From Nocardioides sp. CFH 31398 (lineage in GTDB: Bacteria; Actinomycetota; Actinomycetes; Propionibacteriales; Nocardioidaceae): DNA of 64,000 bases. Where the stretch lies: assembly GCF_022436705.1 (NCBI RefSeq), contig NZ_JAKUHT010000028.1:1-64000 (forward strand), read 5' to 3'. Shown one piece after another: positions 24,865 through 32,471 of this stretch. Numbering within the stretch: position 1 is the first letter of the stretch; each line of letters opens with the position of its first letter. The translations under genes were made by a program, and so were the position numbers. A model generated the notes under the pieces. That model was not told where the DNA came from and did not search any database. It saw nothing but the letters and a program-made list of their open reading frames with translations.

Positions 24865-27800
24865 ACCGCGGCACGCTGCGCGGGGCCCTGCTGCGTGCGG
24901 GGTTCGTCGACACCGAGCGTGCCGAGTCGTCGCTCGCCGCGATCCGGGAGGTCGCCGGCGACTACTCCTCCGACGCCCTCGTCGCGCCGCTCGGGGCGAC
25001 CGCCGACCCCGACCGTGCGCTGTCGACGCTGGTCGACGTCGCCGAGCAGCTGGACGACGCCTCCGAGCTGTGGGCGACCCTCGCGGACGACGAGGGCACG
25101 GCGATGCGCCTGCTCAGCGTCCTCGGCGCCAGCGAGGCCCTCGGCCGTCACCTGTGTCGTCACCCGGAGCAGTGGCAGGAGCTGCGCGACCCCCTGCTCG
25201 GGTCGACCCGACCCGCGGCGTACGCCCTCCGCGCGTCGCTCCTCGCCGCGGTCGGCGCCGAGGCGCACCCCTGGAGCGGGCCGGAGGGGCCCGTGCCGGT
25301 CGCCGGCCTCGACGCCGACGAGGCGATGGACGCGCTCCGGGTGGAGTACCGGCGCCTGCTGCTGCGCCTCGCCTCCCGCGACCTCGCCCACCACCTGGGC
25401 GTCGACGACGTCGCCGCCGAGCTCTCGGACCTCGCGGCCGGGACCCTCGAGGCCGCGCTCGCCGTCGCCCGCCGCGTGGTGGGGGAGCGCCACGCCTGCG
25501 CGCGGCTCGCCGTCCTCGCCTTCGGCAAGTGCGGCGGCCACGAGCTGAACTACGTCTCCGACGTCGACGTGGTCTTCGTCTTCGAGGCCGCCGACGGCGA
25601 GGACGAGAACGAGGCCCGCCGGGTCGCCACCCGGCTGGCGACCGAGCTGATGAAGGTCTGCGGCGAGCACACGGGCGAGGGCACCATCTGGCCGGTCGAC
25701 GCCAACCTCCGACCCGAGGGCAAGGCGGGCCCGCTGGTCCGCACCCTCGCCGGCCACGTGGGCTACTACGAGCGGTGGGCGGCCACCTGGGAGTTCCAGG
25801 CCCTGCTGAAGGCGCGGCCGGTGGCGGGTGACCTCACCCTCGGCGCGGCGTACGTCGAGGCGCTGTCGCCGATGGTGTGGCACGCGGCCGAGCGGGAGAA
25901 CTTCGTCGCCGACGTCCAGCGGATGCGGCGCCGCGTCGTCGAGCACATCCCCTCCGACGAGGCCGAGCGCCAGCTCAAGCTGGGCTCCGGCGGCCTGCGC
26001 GACGTCGAGTTCGCCGTGCAGCTGCTCCAGCTGGTGCACGGCCGCGGTGACCCCGAGATCCGCGAGCCCACGACGCTGAGCGCGCTCGCGGCGCTCACGC
26101 GGGGCGGGTACGTCGGCCGCGAGGACGGCCAGGCGCTGCACGACGCGTACGCGTTCCTGCGCACCCTCGAGCACCGGATGCAGCTCGAGCAGCTGCGCCG
26201 CATCGCCGTCGTCCCCGACGACGAGGACGCGCTGCGCCGGCTCGGGCGGTCGACCGGGGCGCTGAAGGACCCGGCCGGTGAGCTCGACCGGTGGTGGCGC
26301 CACCACCGCCGTGAGGTCCGCCGCCTCCACGAGAAGCTCTTCTACCGTCCGCTGCTCGGTGCGGTGGCCCGGATCCCCGGCGAGGACACCCGCCTGTCGC
26401 CGGACGCCGCACGGACGCGTCTCGCCGCGCTCGGGTACGACGACCCGGCGGCTGCCCTGCGCCACCTCGAGGCCCTGACGGCCGGGGTCTCCCGCGCCTC
26501 CGCGATCCAGCGCACGCTCCTGCCGGTCATGCTCGAGTGGTTCGCGGACGCCCCGGACCCCGACGCCGGCCTGTTCGGCTTCCGGCGCATCAGCGAGAGC
26601 CTGGGCGACACGCCCTGGTACCTCCGGCTGCTGCGTGACGAGGGCCAGGTCGCGCAGCGGCTCGCGTCGCTGCTGGCGACCTCCCGCTACGCCACCGACC
26701 TGCTCCAGCGCGAGCCCGAGGGCGTGCGGATGCTGGGCGACGCCCTGCGACCGGTGGAGTCGGAGGCGCTGACGGCGGAGATGCTCGGCGTCGCCCGCCG
26801 CCGGGCCAACGCGGAGGAGGCCGTCCGTGCCGTGCGCGGCGTCCGGCGACGCGAGCTGTTCCGCACGGCCGCCGGCGACCTCGCGGGGACCGTCGACGTC
26901 ACCGAGGTCGCCGAGGCACTGTCCCGTCTGACGGACGCCACCCTCGAGGCCACCCTCGAGATCGCCCTGCGCACCGTGGCCGAGCAACGCGGCCTCGACG
27001 AGCGTCCCGCCCGGATGGCGGTCGTCGCCATGGGCCGCTACGGCGGCTTCGAGCTGTCGTACGCCTCCGACGCCGACGTCATGTTCGTCGCCGAGGCCGC
27101 CCCCGGCACCGCCGGCGAGGACGACCCGCAGCTCGTGACGTCGTACTCGCGGGCCGTGGTCGGCGAGCTGCGGCGGCTGCTGTCGCTGCCCGCCTCCGAC
27201 CCGCCGCTCGAGGTGGACGCCGACCTGCGCCCCGAGGGCCGTCAGGGCCCGATGGTGCGCACGCTCGCGTCGTACGGCGCCTACTACGCGCGCTGGTCGC
27301 ACGTGTGGGAGTTCCAGGCGCTGCTCCGCGCCGACGCGGTCGTGGGCGACGAGGACCTGCGCCGCCGCTTCCACGACATGATCGACCCGCTCCGCTTCCC
27401 CGAGGGCGGGCTCGACGCCCACGGCGTCACCGAGGTGCGCCGCATCAAGGCGCGCGTGGACGACGAGCGGTTGCCCCGCGGCGCGGACCGTCGTACCCAC
27501 CTCAAGCTCGGCCGTGGTGGCCTCGCCGACGTCGAGTGGACCGTCCAGCTCCTGCAGATGCAGCACGCCGGGAGGATCGAGTCCCTCCGGACCCCGCGCA
27601 CCCTGCCCGCGCTGGAGGCGGCGGTCCGGGCCGACCTCATCGACGAGGGGGACGCCGGCCTCCTGGCCGACTCCTGGCGCCTGGTGAGCAGGCTGCGCAA
27701 CGCCGTCACGCTCGTGAGGGGCAGGGCCGCCGACCAGATCCCGTCGGACCCGCGCGAGGCGGCCGGCGTGGCCGCGCTGATGGGGTACGCGCCGGGCCAC

Positions 27801-27878
27801 ACCGACGAGCTGCTCAACGACCACCTGCGCACCACGCGCCGGGCCTCCGAGGTCGTCGAACGCGTCTTCTGGGGCTGA
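24861..27878 (+). CDS. glnE: Glutamine synthetase adenylyltransferase / deadenylylase
   Basis: A 1005-residue GlnE, the bifunctional enzyme that adenylylates and deadenylylates GS in response to nitrogen status. Both nucleotidyltransferase domains are intact: the N-terminal GKCGGHELNYVSDVDVVF and the C-terminal GRYGGFELSYASDADVMF, each followed by the partner motif DANLRPEGK or DADLRPEGRQG. A helical linker domain lies between them. Length agrees with M. tuberculosis GlnE (about 994). ATG 24861 overlaps the GATase stop. A terminator follows directly. Confidence 0.97.
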   Translation: MNRGTLRGALLRAGFVDTERAESSLAAIREVAGDYSSDALVAPLGATADPDRALSTLVDVAEQLDDASELWATLADDEGTAMRLLSVLGASEALGRHLCRHPEQWQELRDPLLGSTRPAAYALRASLLAAVGAEAHPWSGPEGPVPVAGLDADEAMDALRVEYRRLLLRLASRDLAHHLGVDDVAAELSDLAAGTLEAALAVARRVVGERHACARLAVLAFGKCGGHELNYVSDVDVVFVFEAADGEDENEARRVATRLATELMKVCGEHTGEGTIWPVDANLRPEGKAGPLVRTLAGHVGYYERWAATWEFQALLKARPVAGDLTLGAAYVEALSPMVWHAAERENFVADVQRMRRRVVEHIPSDEAERQLKLGSGGLRDVEFAVQLLQLVHGRGDPEIREPTTLSALAALTRGGYVGREDGQALHDAYAFLRTLEHRMQLEQLRRIAVVPDDEDALRRLGRSTGALKDPAGELDRWWRHHRREVRRLHEKLFYRPLLGAVARIPGEDTRLSPDAARTRLAALGYDDPAAALRHLEALTAGVSRASAIQRTLLPVMLEWFADAPDPDAGLFGFRRISESLGDTPWYLRLLRDEGQVAQRLASLLATSRYATDLLQREPEGVRMLGDALRPVESEALTAEMLGVARRRANAEEAVRAVRGVRRRELFRTAAGDLAGTVDVTEVAEALSRLTDATLEATLEIALRTVAEQRGLDERPARMAVVAMGRYGGFELSYASDADVMFVAEAAPGTAGEDDPQLVTSYSRAVVGELRRLLSLPASDPPLEVDADLRPEGRQGPMVRTLASYGAYYARWSHVWEFQALLRADAVVGDEDLRRRFHDMIDPLRFPEGGLDAHGVTEVRRIKARVDDERLPRGADRRTHLKLGRGGLADVEWTVQLLQMQHAGRIESLRTPRTLPALEAAVRADLIDEGDAGLLADSWRLVSRLRNAVTLVRGRAADQIPSDPREAAGVAALMGYAPGHTDELLNDHLRTTRRASEVVERVFWG

Positions 27879-27883
27879 GACGG

Positions 27884-27902
27884 AACCCCTCGTGCGGGGT
27901 TT
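27884..27902 (+). terminator. glnE terminator
   Basis: AACCCC (27884-27889) and GGGGTT (27896-27901) form a 6-bp stem with a 6-nt loop, followed by TTCGC, starting 6 bp after the glnE stop. It separates the glnE unit from the SipW-type locus. Confidence 0.7.
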
Positions 27903-27911
27903 CGCTGGGGT

Positions 27912-28032
27912 TTGCGGGTGTCTTGAGGATGTCGTGTGGGGGCTTGCGGATGTGCTGAGTGTGCTTGCGTGAACCACGGGTGTTCCGTGCTGGTTGGTCG
28001 GCTCCTGGCTTGAGGCTGGGCGTTCAGAGTTG
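27912..28032 (+). promoter_or_regulatory. Phased TTGMGG operator array and core promoter block
   Basis: Half-sites of the form TTG(A/C)GG occur on a 10-11 bp grid: 27912, 27923, 27934 (degenerate GTG), 27944, 27955 (CTG) and 27965. A further TTGAGG lies at 28010, 45 bp from the last. Around it a block GGCTCCT (28000), TTGAG (28010) and CAGAGTTG (28025) recurs with identical spacing before the SipW-like gene. Phasing over six helical turns implies cooperative binding by an OmpR-family regulator, probably the one encoded 2 kb downstream. Confidence 0.7.
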
Positions 28033-28090
28033 TCCTCATCAAGCCAGTGACCTGGGCCGGGGGGCCGAGGCCGATCACTCAGGAGCAGAC

Positions 28091-28747
28091 ATGAGCACCA
28101 AGGGCACTCGCAAGGCCGTCAAGTCCGTCTCGAAGTCCAGCCGTCGTTCGACCTCGGCGAAGGTTCTCGCCTCGGTGGTGCTGGTGGCCGGCGCGGCTGG
28201 TGTGGCGGGTCTGGGGACGTTCGGTTCGTTCACGTCCTCGACCGCGGCGGACCAGGCGGTCTCCTCGGGCAAGGTGACGCTGAGCTCGGCGGGTCAGGCC
28301 ACGCGGGGCTTCGACGTCGCGGCGTCGAACCTGGTGCCGGGCGACACGGTGCAGCGTGCGGTGCAGCTGACGCGGGCCAACGACTCCGAGACGTTCGGGT
28401 CGGTGAAGCTGACCACGACCGCGGCGAGCAGCAACCTGCTGACCTCCGACGCGACGAACGGTCTGAAGCTGAAGGTCGACCAGTGCTCGGTGGCGTGGAC
28501 CAAGGCGGCGAACAGCAACGAGCTGACCTGCTCGGGCACCACGACCAACCTGGTCGCGCAGCGTGCGGTGATCGGTCAGAACCTCGACCTGGGTGCGGCC
28601 ACCACGGCGCTGAACGGCTCGGGCAAGGTCGCGAACCTGCGCGCCGAGCTGGTGCTGCCCACGGCTGCGGACAACACCTTCCAGGGCCTGTCCAACACGG
28701 TGACCTTCACCTTCGACGCCACCCAGCGCACCGCCGACTACCGCTGA
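28091..28747 (+). CDS. TasA/camelysin-like exported protein with SipW-type signal
   Basis: A 218-residue exported protein. A basic N region rich in Lys/Ser (1-25) is followed by a hydrophobic stretch (about 26-43) and then GTFGSFTSSTAADQAVSSGKV, the pattern of SipW-dependent signals, with processing expected shortly after the SFTSS segment. The mature beta-rich domain fits the TasA/CalY fold family (LVPGDTVQRAVQLTR) and has Cys near 134 and 149 (DQCSVAW and LTCSG) as a likely disulfide. TasA-type proteins form surface fibres in Bacillus. ATG 28091 has AGGAGC. Own promoter with phased boxes; strong terminators follow. Confidence 0.85.
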   Translation: MSTKGTRKAVKSVSKSSRRSTSAKVLASVVLVAGAAGVAGLGTFGSFTSSTAADQAVSSGKVTLSSAGQATRGFDVAASNLVPGDTVQRAVQLTRANDSETFGSVKLTTTAASSNLLTSDATNGLKLKVDQCSVAWTKAANSNELTCSGTTTNLVAQRAVIGQNLDLGAATTALNGSGKVANLRAELVLPTAADNTFQGLSNTVTFTFDATQRTADYR

Positions 28748-28786
28748 CCTCACCACCTGACCGCACCACCTGAACGCACCCGGACT

Positions 28787-28831
28787 GCCGGGCGGGCGCT
28801 GACACCTGGGGGGGAGCAGCGTCCGCCCGGC
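28787..28831 (+). terminator. 15-bp hairpin terminator after the TasA-like gene
   Basis: GCCGGGCGGGCGCTG (28787-28801) pairs with CAGCGTCCGCCCGGC (28817-28831), one G-U pair only, with a 15-nt G-rich loop. It begins 39 bp after the stop codon. Confidence 0.8.
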
Positions 28832-28843
28832 CTACACCACTCG

Positions 28844-28877
28844 ATGCCGCACGCACCTCCACCGGTGCGGGCGGCAT
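28844..28877 (+). terminator. Second hairpin abutting the next operator
   Basis: ATGCCGCACGCACC (28844-28857) pairs with GGTGCGGGCGGCAT (28864-28877), 13 of 14 pairs, with a 6-nt loop. Its 3' arm touches the first TTGAGC box of the following promoter, so termination and initiation signals are fused end to end. Confidence 0.7.
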
Positions 28878-28975
28878 TGAGCGTTTCTTGAGCAAAGCCC
28901 TCCGGGCTTGAGCAAACCTCTCGGGTTCCCTGGTCGTCCACGGGCTCCTCGCTTGAGCCCGGACCGCCAGAGTTG
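28877..28975 (+). promoter_or_regulatory. TTGAGC operator array and core promoter block for the SipW-like gene
   Basis: TTGAGC occurs at 28877, 28888 and 28908 (steps of 11 and 20 bp) and again at 28953, 45 bp further on, the same 45-bp step as upstream of the TasA-like gene. The core block GGCTCCT (28943), TTGAG (28953) and CAGAGTTG (28968) has spacing identical to that promoter. The two genes are therefore very likely co-regulated though transcribed separately. Confidence 0.72.
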
Positions 28976-29018
28976 ACCCATCACCAGCAGCACGGACCAC
29001 CACGCACCGGGAGCCACC

Positions 29019-29792
29019 ATGTCGATCGCCTCGCTCGGGCAGCGCGCCGACACCGCACCGCGCCACCGCGGCCACCGCGCGGACCGCACGGAGCACGCCG
29101 ACCAGGCGGGCCGCGCCGTCCGGACGCCGCGCGCCGCGGCCGCCGGCTCCCGCAGCTCCTCCTCGGCCGCCGGCCTCCGCGGTCTGCGCCGGCTGGGCAC
29201 CGTCGTGCTCTGGACGGCGATGGCCTTCGGCATCGCCACCTTCGCCTTCCTCGCCATCGGGCCCCACGTGCTCGGCTACCGCACCGCCACCATGCTGACC
29301 GGCTCCATGGAGCCCGGCATCTCGCCCGGCGACGTCATCGTCTCCGTGCCGCGGCCGGCCTCCGAGGTCGCCGTCGGCGACGTCATCAGCTACCACATCC
29401 CCGTCGAGGACCACCGCGTCGAGACGCACCGGGTCGTCGAGGTCTCCTACGCGGAGGACGGCGCCCCGGTGGTCGTCACCAAGGGCGACGCCAACCCCAA
29501 CAAGGACCCCTGGACCGCGCACCTCGCGGGCGACACCGTCTGGCAGCAGGTCGCCGTCGTCCCGCACCTGGGCGAGGTCGTCCAGGTGATGCGCTCGCCG
29601 CTAGTCCAGAAGTACGTCTTCTGGGGCGCGCTCGCCTCGCTCGTGCTGCTCATGATGAGCATGATCTGGCGCGGGGAGCCCGGCGACGGCGACGACGAGG
29701 GGGAGGACGTCGACCGCGACGGCGTCGAGGGCTCTACGATCGGCACTGCACAGGTCGCCGGACAGGTCGCCGGGACGGGGGGGAACCGATGA
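29019..29792 (+). CDS. SipW-like signal peptidase I (S26B type)
   Basis: A 257-residue membrane peptidase. A long basic N-terminal region (1-57) precedes the first membrane segment (about 61-82). The nucleophile is Ser96 in TGSMEPGISPGDVI; His137 in ETHRVVEV occupies the general-base position, the Ser/His arrangement of SipW, archaeal and ER signal peptidases rather than Ser/Lys. KGDANPNKDPW follows. A second membrane segment is near 205-222 and the tail is acidic. ATG 29019 has GGGAG. It should process the two neighbouring SipW-type exported proteins. It overlaps the Hpt gene by 4 bp. Confidence 0.9.
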   Translation: MSIASLGQRADTAPRHRGHRADRTEHADQAGRAVRTPRAAAAGSRSSSSAAGLRGLRRLGTVVLWTAMAFGIATFAFLAIGPHVLGYRTATMLTGSMEPGISPGDVIVSVPRPASEVAVGDVISYHIPVEDHRVETHRVVEVSYAEDGAPVVVTKGDANPNKDPWTAHLAGDTVWQQVAVVPHLGEVVQVMRSPLVQKYVFWGALASLVLLMMSMIWRGEPGDGDDEGEDVDRDGVEGSTIGTAQVAGQVAGTGGNR

Positions 29793-30163
29793 GCGACGAC
29801 GCGTCGAGGCTCGCCGACGGGCAGGCCCTCGACCGGGCCGCGCTGGACAAGCTCGCGTCGGACATGGAGGACGAGTCCTTCGCCCTCGCGTTCGCGCGGC
29901 GCTACCAGCAGCTCCTCGAGCGGCGGGTCAGCCGGATCGAGAGCGCCCTCGAGGACGCCGACCTGGACCGCGCCATGGATGCGCTGCTCAGCCTCAAGGT
30001 GTCCTCGACGACCGCCGGGACCCGAGAGCTCATGCGGCTCGCCACGGACATGGAGGCCGACGTCCGCACGATGGACCTCGGCTCGGCCCGCCGCCGGGCC
30101 GACGGGCTGCGCGACGCTGCCGCGCGGGCCGACCGGGCGCTCGCGGCGTACCTCCGCGTCTGA
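29789..30163 (+). CDS. Hpt-like four-helix protein lacking the phosphorylatable His
   Basis: A 124-residue all-helical protein with the Hpt architecture. At the motif normally reading AHTLKGS it has LLSLKVSS, so the phospho-acceptor His is replaced by Leu67 and the Gly by Val71, while Leu-Lys is kept. It therefore cannot relay phosphate in the usual way and may act as a binding decoy or adaptor for a receiver domain. Translationally coupled to the signal peptidase (ATGA). Partner candidates are the OmpR and NarL regulators next to it. Confidence 0.75.
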   Translation: MSDDASRLADGQALDRAALDKLASDMEDESFALAFARRYQQLLERRVSRIESALEDADLDRAMDALLSLKVSSTTAGTRELMRLATDMEADVRTMDLGSARRRADGLRDAAARADRALAAYLRV

Positions 30164-30232
30164 CGAGCCGACGAGGGCCGAGGGGGCCGACAGCGAGGAC
30201 AGCGAGGACCGTGAGGGCCTTGCCCCGGGCGC

Positions 30233-30994
30233 TCAGGCCGTGACCGCGGCCTCCATGCGGTAGCCCACGCCGCGGACGGTGCGGATGAACCGCTGGTCGC
30301 CGGCGCCCTGGCTGAGCTTGCGGCGCAGGTTGCCGACGTGGACCTCGACGAGGTGGGTGTCGGACGCCCACTCGTTGCCCCAGACCGACCGCAGCAGCGC
30401 CTCGCGGCTCCACACCCGGGCGGGCGTGCGCATCAGCTCGGTGAGCAGGTCGAACTCGGTGCGGGTGAGCTCGAGCTCCTCGCCGTTGCGGTGCACCTGG
30501 CGACCGTCGACGTCGACGGTGAGCATGCCGTGGCGCAGCACCTCGTGGTCCTCGCCCGGCATCGCCGGTGCGGCGATCTCGGGGCTGGGCGTGGCCTCGG
30601 CCTGCGGACCGCGGCGGGGGCGGCGGAACATCGCGTTCACGCGCGCGGCCAGCTCGCGGGAGCTGAACGGCTTGGCGAGGAAGTCGTCGGCACCGGTCTC
30701 CAGGCCGATGAGGCGGTCGACCTCGTCACCGCGGGCGGTGATCATGACGACGTACGCGTCGGTCTCGGATCGCACGCGACGGCAGACCTCGAGGCCGTCC
30801 AGACCGGGCAGGCCCAGGTCGAGGGTGATGAGGTCCGGGTCGAACTCCGGCACCGCGGTGACCGCGGACGGCCCGTCGTGCACGGTGCGGACCTCAAAGC
30901 CCTGCTTGGCCAGGGTGAACCCGATGAGCTCGCTGATGTCCTCGTCGTCCTCGACGACCAGGGCGCGACGCTCGGTCGTGGCGGGGGTGCTCAT
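30233..30994 (-). CDS. Orphan OmpR/PhoB-family response regulator
   Basis: A 253-residue regulator. The receiver has VEDDEDI, Asp59 in LITLDLGLPGLDG and Lys in LAKPFSSREL; a Pro/Ala-rich linker of about 25 residues separates it from the winged helix (ELTRTEFDLLTELM, ending RGVGYRME). No histidine kinase is adjacent. The gene converges with the Hpt gene and is divergent from a SipW-type exported protein; the TTGMG boxes between them fit autoregulation. It is the natural candidate to bind the three phased arrays of this locus. Confidence 0.93.
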   Translation of the reverse strand: MSTPATTERRALVVEDDEDISELIGFTLAKQGFEVRTVHDGPSAVTAVPEFDPDLITLDLGLPGLDGLEVCRRVRSETDAYVVMITARGDEVDRLIGLETGADDFLAKPFSSRELAARVNAMFRRPRRGPQAEATPSPEIAAPAMPGEDHEVLRHGMLTVDVDGRQVHRNGEELELTRTEFDLLTELMRTPARVWSREALLRSVWGNEWASDTHLVEVHVGNLRRKLSQGAGDQRFIRTVRGVGYRMEAAVTA

Positions 30995-31014
30995 GAGGGC
31001 AAGGATGCCAGACC

Positions 31015-31053
31015 TTGCACTTACCTTGAGCGCGAACCACCACGCGCTTGCGA
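31015..31053 (+). promoter_or_regulatory. TTGMG box array between OmpR regulator and exported protein
   Basis: TTGCAC at 31015, TTGAGC at 31026 and TTGCGA at 31048 keep an 11-bp grid (31037 degenerate). The last box is 69 bp from the ATG at 31117, close to the 66 bp seen for the SipW-like gene. A weak match to the CAGAGTTG element (CACACTGG, 31063) lies at the expected 15-bp offset. The array may serve both divergent genes. Confidence 0.6.
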
Positions 31054-31116
31054 CCTTCCCGACACACTGGTGACACCGGTCGGGGGGCCGGCGTCCAGAC
31101 GCTGACGGGAGGACAC

Positions 31117-31542
31117 ATGGTCGACCACGTACGACGCGCCGTCGTCGTCGTCCTCACCGCGCTGGCGTTCATCGTCGCCCCGCAGGTCGCGTCCGCGACC
31201 TTCTCCGACCCGGAGTCGCCCGCCCTGGCCGTCTCCACCGCGTCCCTAACGGAGCCCGCCAACGTCGCCGTCACCGGCTCCTGCGGCGGCGGCGTCCTGT
31301 CGCGGGGCATCACCGTCTCCGTCAACGGCTTCGCCGGCAACGACTACGCCGGGGCGACCTTCGCCTACACGCTCTACCGCGGCACCGGCAGCAGCGTGGC
31401 CGACACCGAGACGACCTCCTCGCGGACCGTGACGCTCACGGCTCCGAACCAGTTCCTCGGCAGCGGCACCTTCCGGGTCACCATCCAGCCGCGGCTCGCG
31501 AGCTGGACGGGTCCGACCTTCACCCGCACCTTCACCTGCTGA
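31117..31542 (+). CDS. Second exported protein with SipW-type signal
   Basis: A 141-residue exported protein. The signal spans about 1-28 (hydrophobic AVVVVLTALAFIVAPQVA) and is followed by ATFSDPESPALAVSTASL, resembling the TFSDTE segment of SipW-cognate signals. The mature domain is Thr/Ser-rich and beta-like; the final residue is Cys and a second Cys lies near 53 (GSCGGG), allowing a disulfide that closes the domain. ATG 31117 has GGGAGGA. No function is known; a surface or fibre component is inferred from context. Confidence 0.78.
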   Translation: MVDHVRRAVVVVLTALAFIVAPQVASATFSDPESPALAVSTASLTEPANVAVTGSCGGGVLSRGITVSVNGFAGNDYAGATFAYTLYRGTGSSVADTETTSSRTVTLTAPNQFLGSGTFRVTIQPRLASWTGPTFTRTFTC

Positions 31543-31591
31543 GCCGCACTCCGCCACGGGCCCCCGGTCACCGGGTCCCTAGGGTGTCGCC

Positions 31592-32275
31592 ATGTCCGGC
31601 GTACCCCTCCGCGTGGCCCTGGTCAACGACCACGCGCTCGTCGTCGCCGGGACCGCCGGCCTGCTCGCCCCCTTCGCCGGCCGGATCCGGCTCGTCGAGC
31701 AGGCCGTCGAGGTCGCGCACGACCCGGACGTCGAGGTGGACGTCGTCCTCTACGACACGTACGCCCTGCCCGGCGAGGCGTCGATCGACCTCGACCGCGC
31801 CCTCGCCGGCAGCGACGCCCGGCTGGTCGTCTACAGCTGGAACGTCGACCCGGACGTCGCCGAGCGGGCGCTGGCCGCCGGCGCCAGCGGGGTGGTGTCG
31901 AAGGCGGCCAGCGCCGAGACCCTGGTCGAGAGCCTCGAGCGGATCCACGCGGGGGAGGAGCTGGTGGTCCTGGGTGAGCCCGGCGTCCGCGGCGACGCCG
32001 CAGCGGGCGACGACGGCGCCGCCCCCGGTCGCTGGCCCGGTCACGACCACGGCCTGAGCCCACGGGAGTCCGAGGTGCTGGCCCTGATCTGCATGGGGCT
32101 CAGCAACGTCGAGGTCGCCGAGCGTGCCGTCCTCGGTGCGAACACGGTCAAGAGCTACGTCCGGTCGCTCTACCGCAAGATCGGCGTGACCACGCGGGCG
32201 CAGGCCATCCTGTGGGGCGTGGAGCACGGCTTCCTGCCGGACCGGGTGCGCCGGGTGCACCACGGCGACGGATGA
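31592..32275 (+). CDS. NarL/LuxR-family response regulator
   Basis: A 227-residue regulator. The divergent receiver retains an acidic residue in VNDHALVV, Asp55 in VVLYDTYALPG and Lys in VVSKAASAETL. The C-terminal LuxR-type HTH is clear: LSPRESEVLALICMGLSN followed by GANTVKSYVRSLYRKIGV. Between them is a His/Gly/Ala linker. It lies 49 bp after the exported protein gene and ends the locus. No kinase is adjacent, so its input is unknown. Confidence 0.92.
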   Translation: MSGVPLRVALVNDHALVVAGTAGLLAPFAGRIRLVEQAVEVAHDPDVEVDVVLYDTYALPGEASIDLDRALAGSDARLVVYSWNVDPDVAERALAAGASGVVSKAASAETLVESLERIHAGEELVVLGEPGVRGDAAAGDDGAAPGRWPGHDHGLSPRESEVLALICMGLSNVEVAERAVLGANTVKSYVRSLYRKIGVTTRAQAILWGVEHGFLPDRVRRVHHGDG

Positions 32276-32278
32276 AGT

Positions 32279-32362
32279 GCCGGTCCGGCGCCCGGCCCCC
32301 GAGGGCGCGGCCTCCGGCTGCGTGAGTGGAGCTCACGGCCGCCCGGTGGGCGCCGGACCGGC
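32279..32362 (+). other. Structured element: 15-bp perfect stem enclosing two hairpins
   Basis: GCCGGTCCGGCGCCC (32279-32293) is exactly complementary to GGGCGCCGGACCGGC (32348-32362). Inside lie a small hairpin GCCC-CCGA-GGGC (32295-32306) and CGTGAG-TGGAG-CTCACG (32321-32337), so the transcript could form a three-way junction. It starts 3 bp after the NarL stop. It may be a complex terminator or a stable 3' RNA structure. Confidence 0.6.
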
Positions 32363-32471
32363 CCCCCTGCCTGCATCCCAGCCCGGCCGGAGGGGGCCCG
32401 ACCACACCCGCAGGGGTGATCCGGGTCTCCCTGGCCCCTGGCGCGGTCAAGACTGACTGTACGCTCGCCGC

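Noticed and set aside
24594..27977. 1127-codon minus-strand frame antisense to glnE
   Set aside because: GC-bias shadow of glnE, which has both nucleotidyltransferase domains intact.
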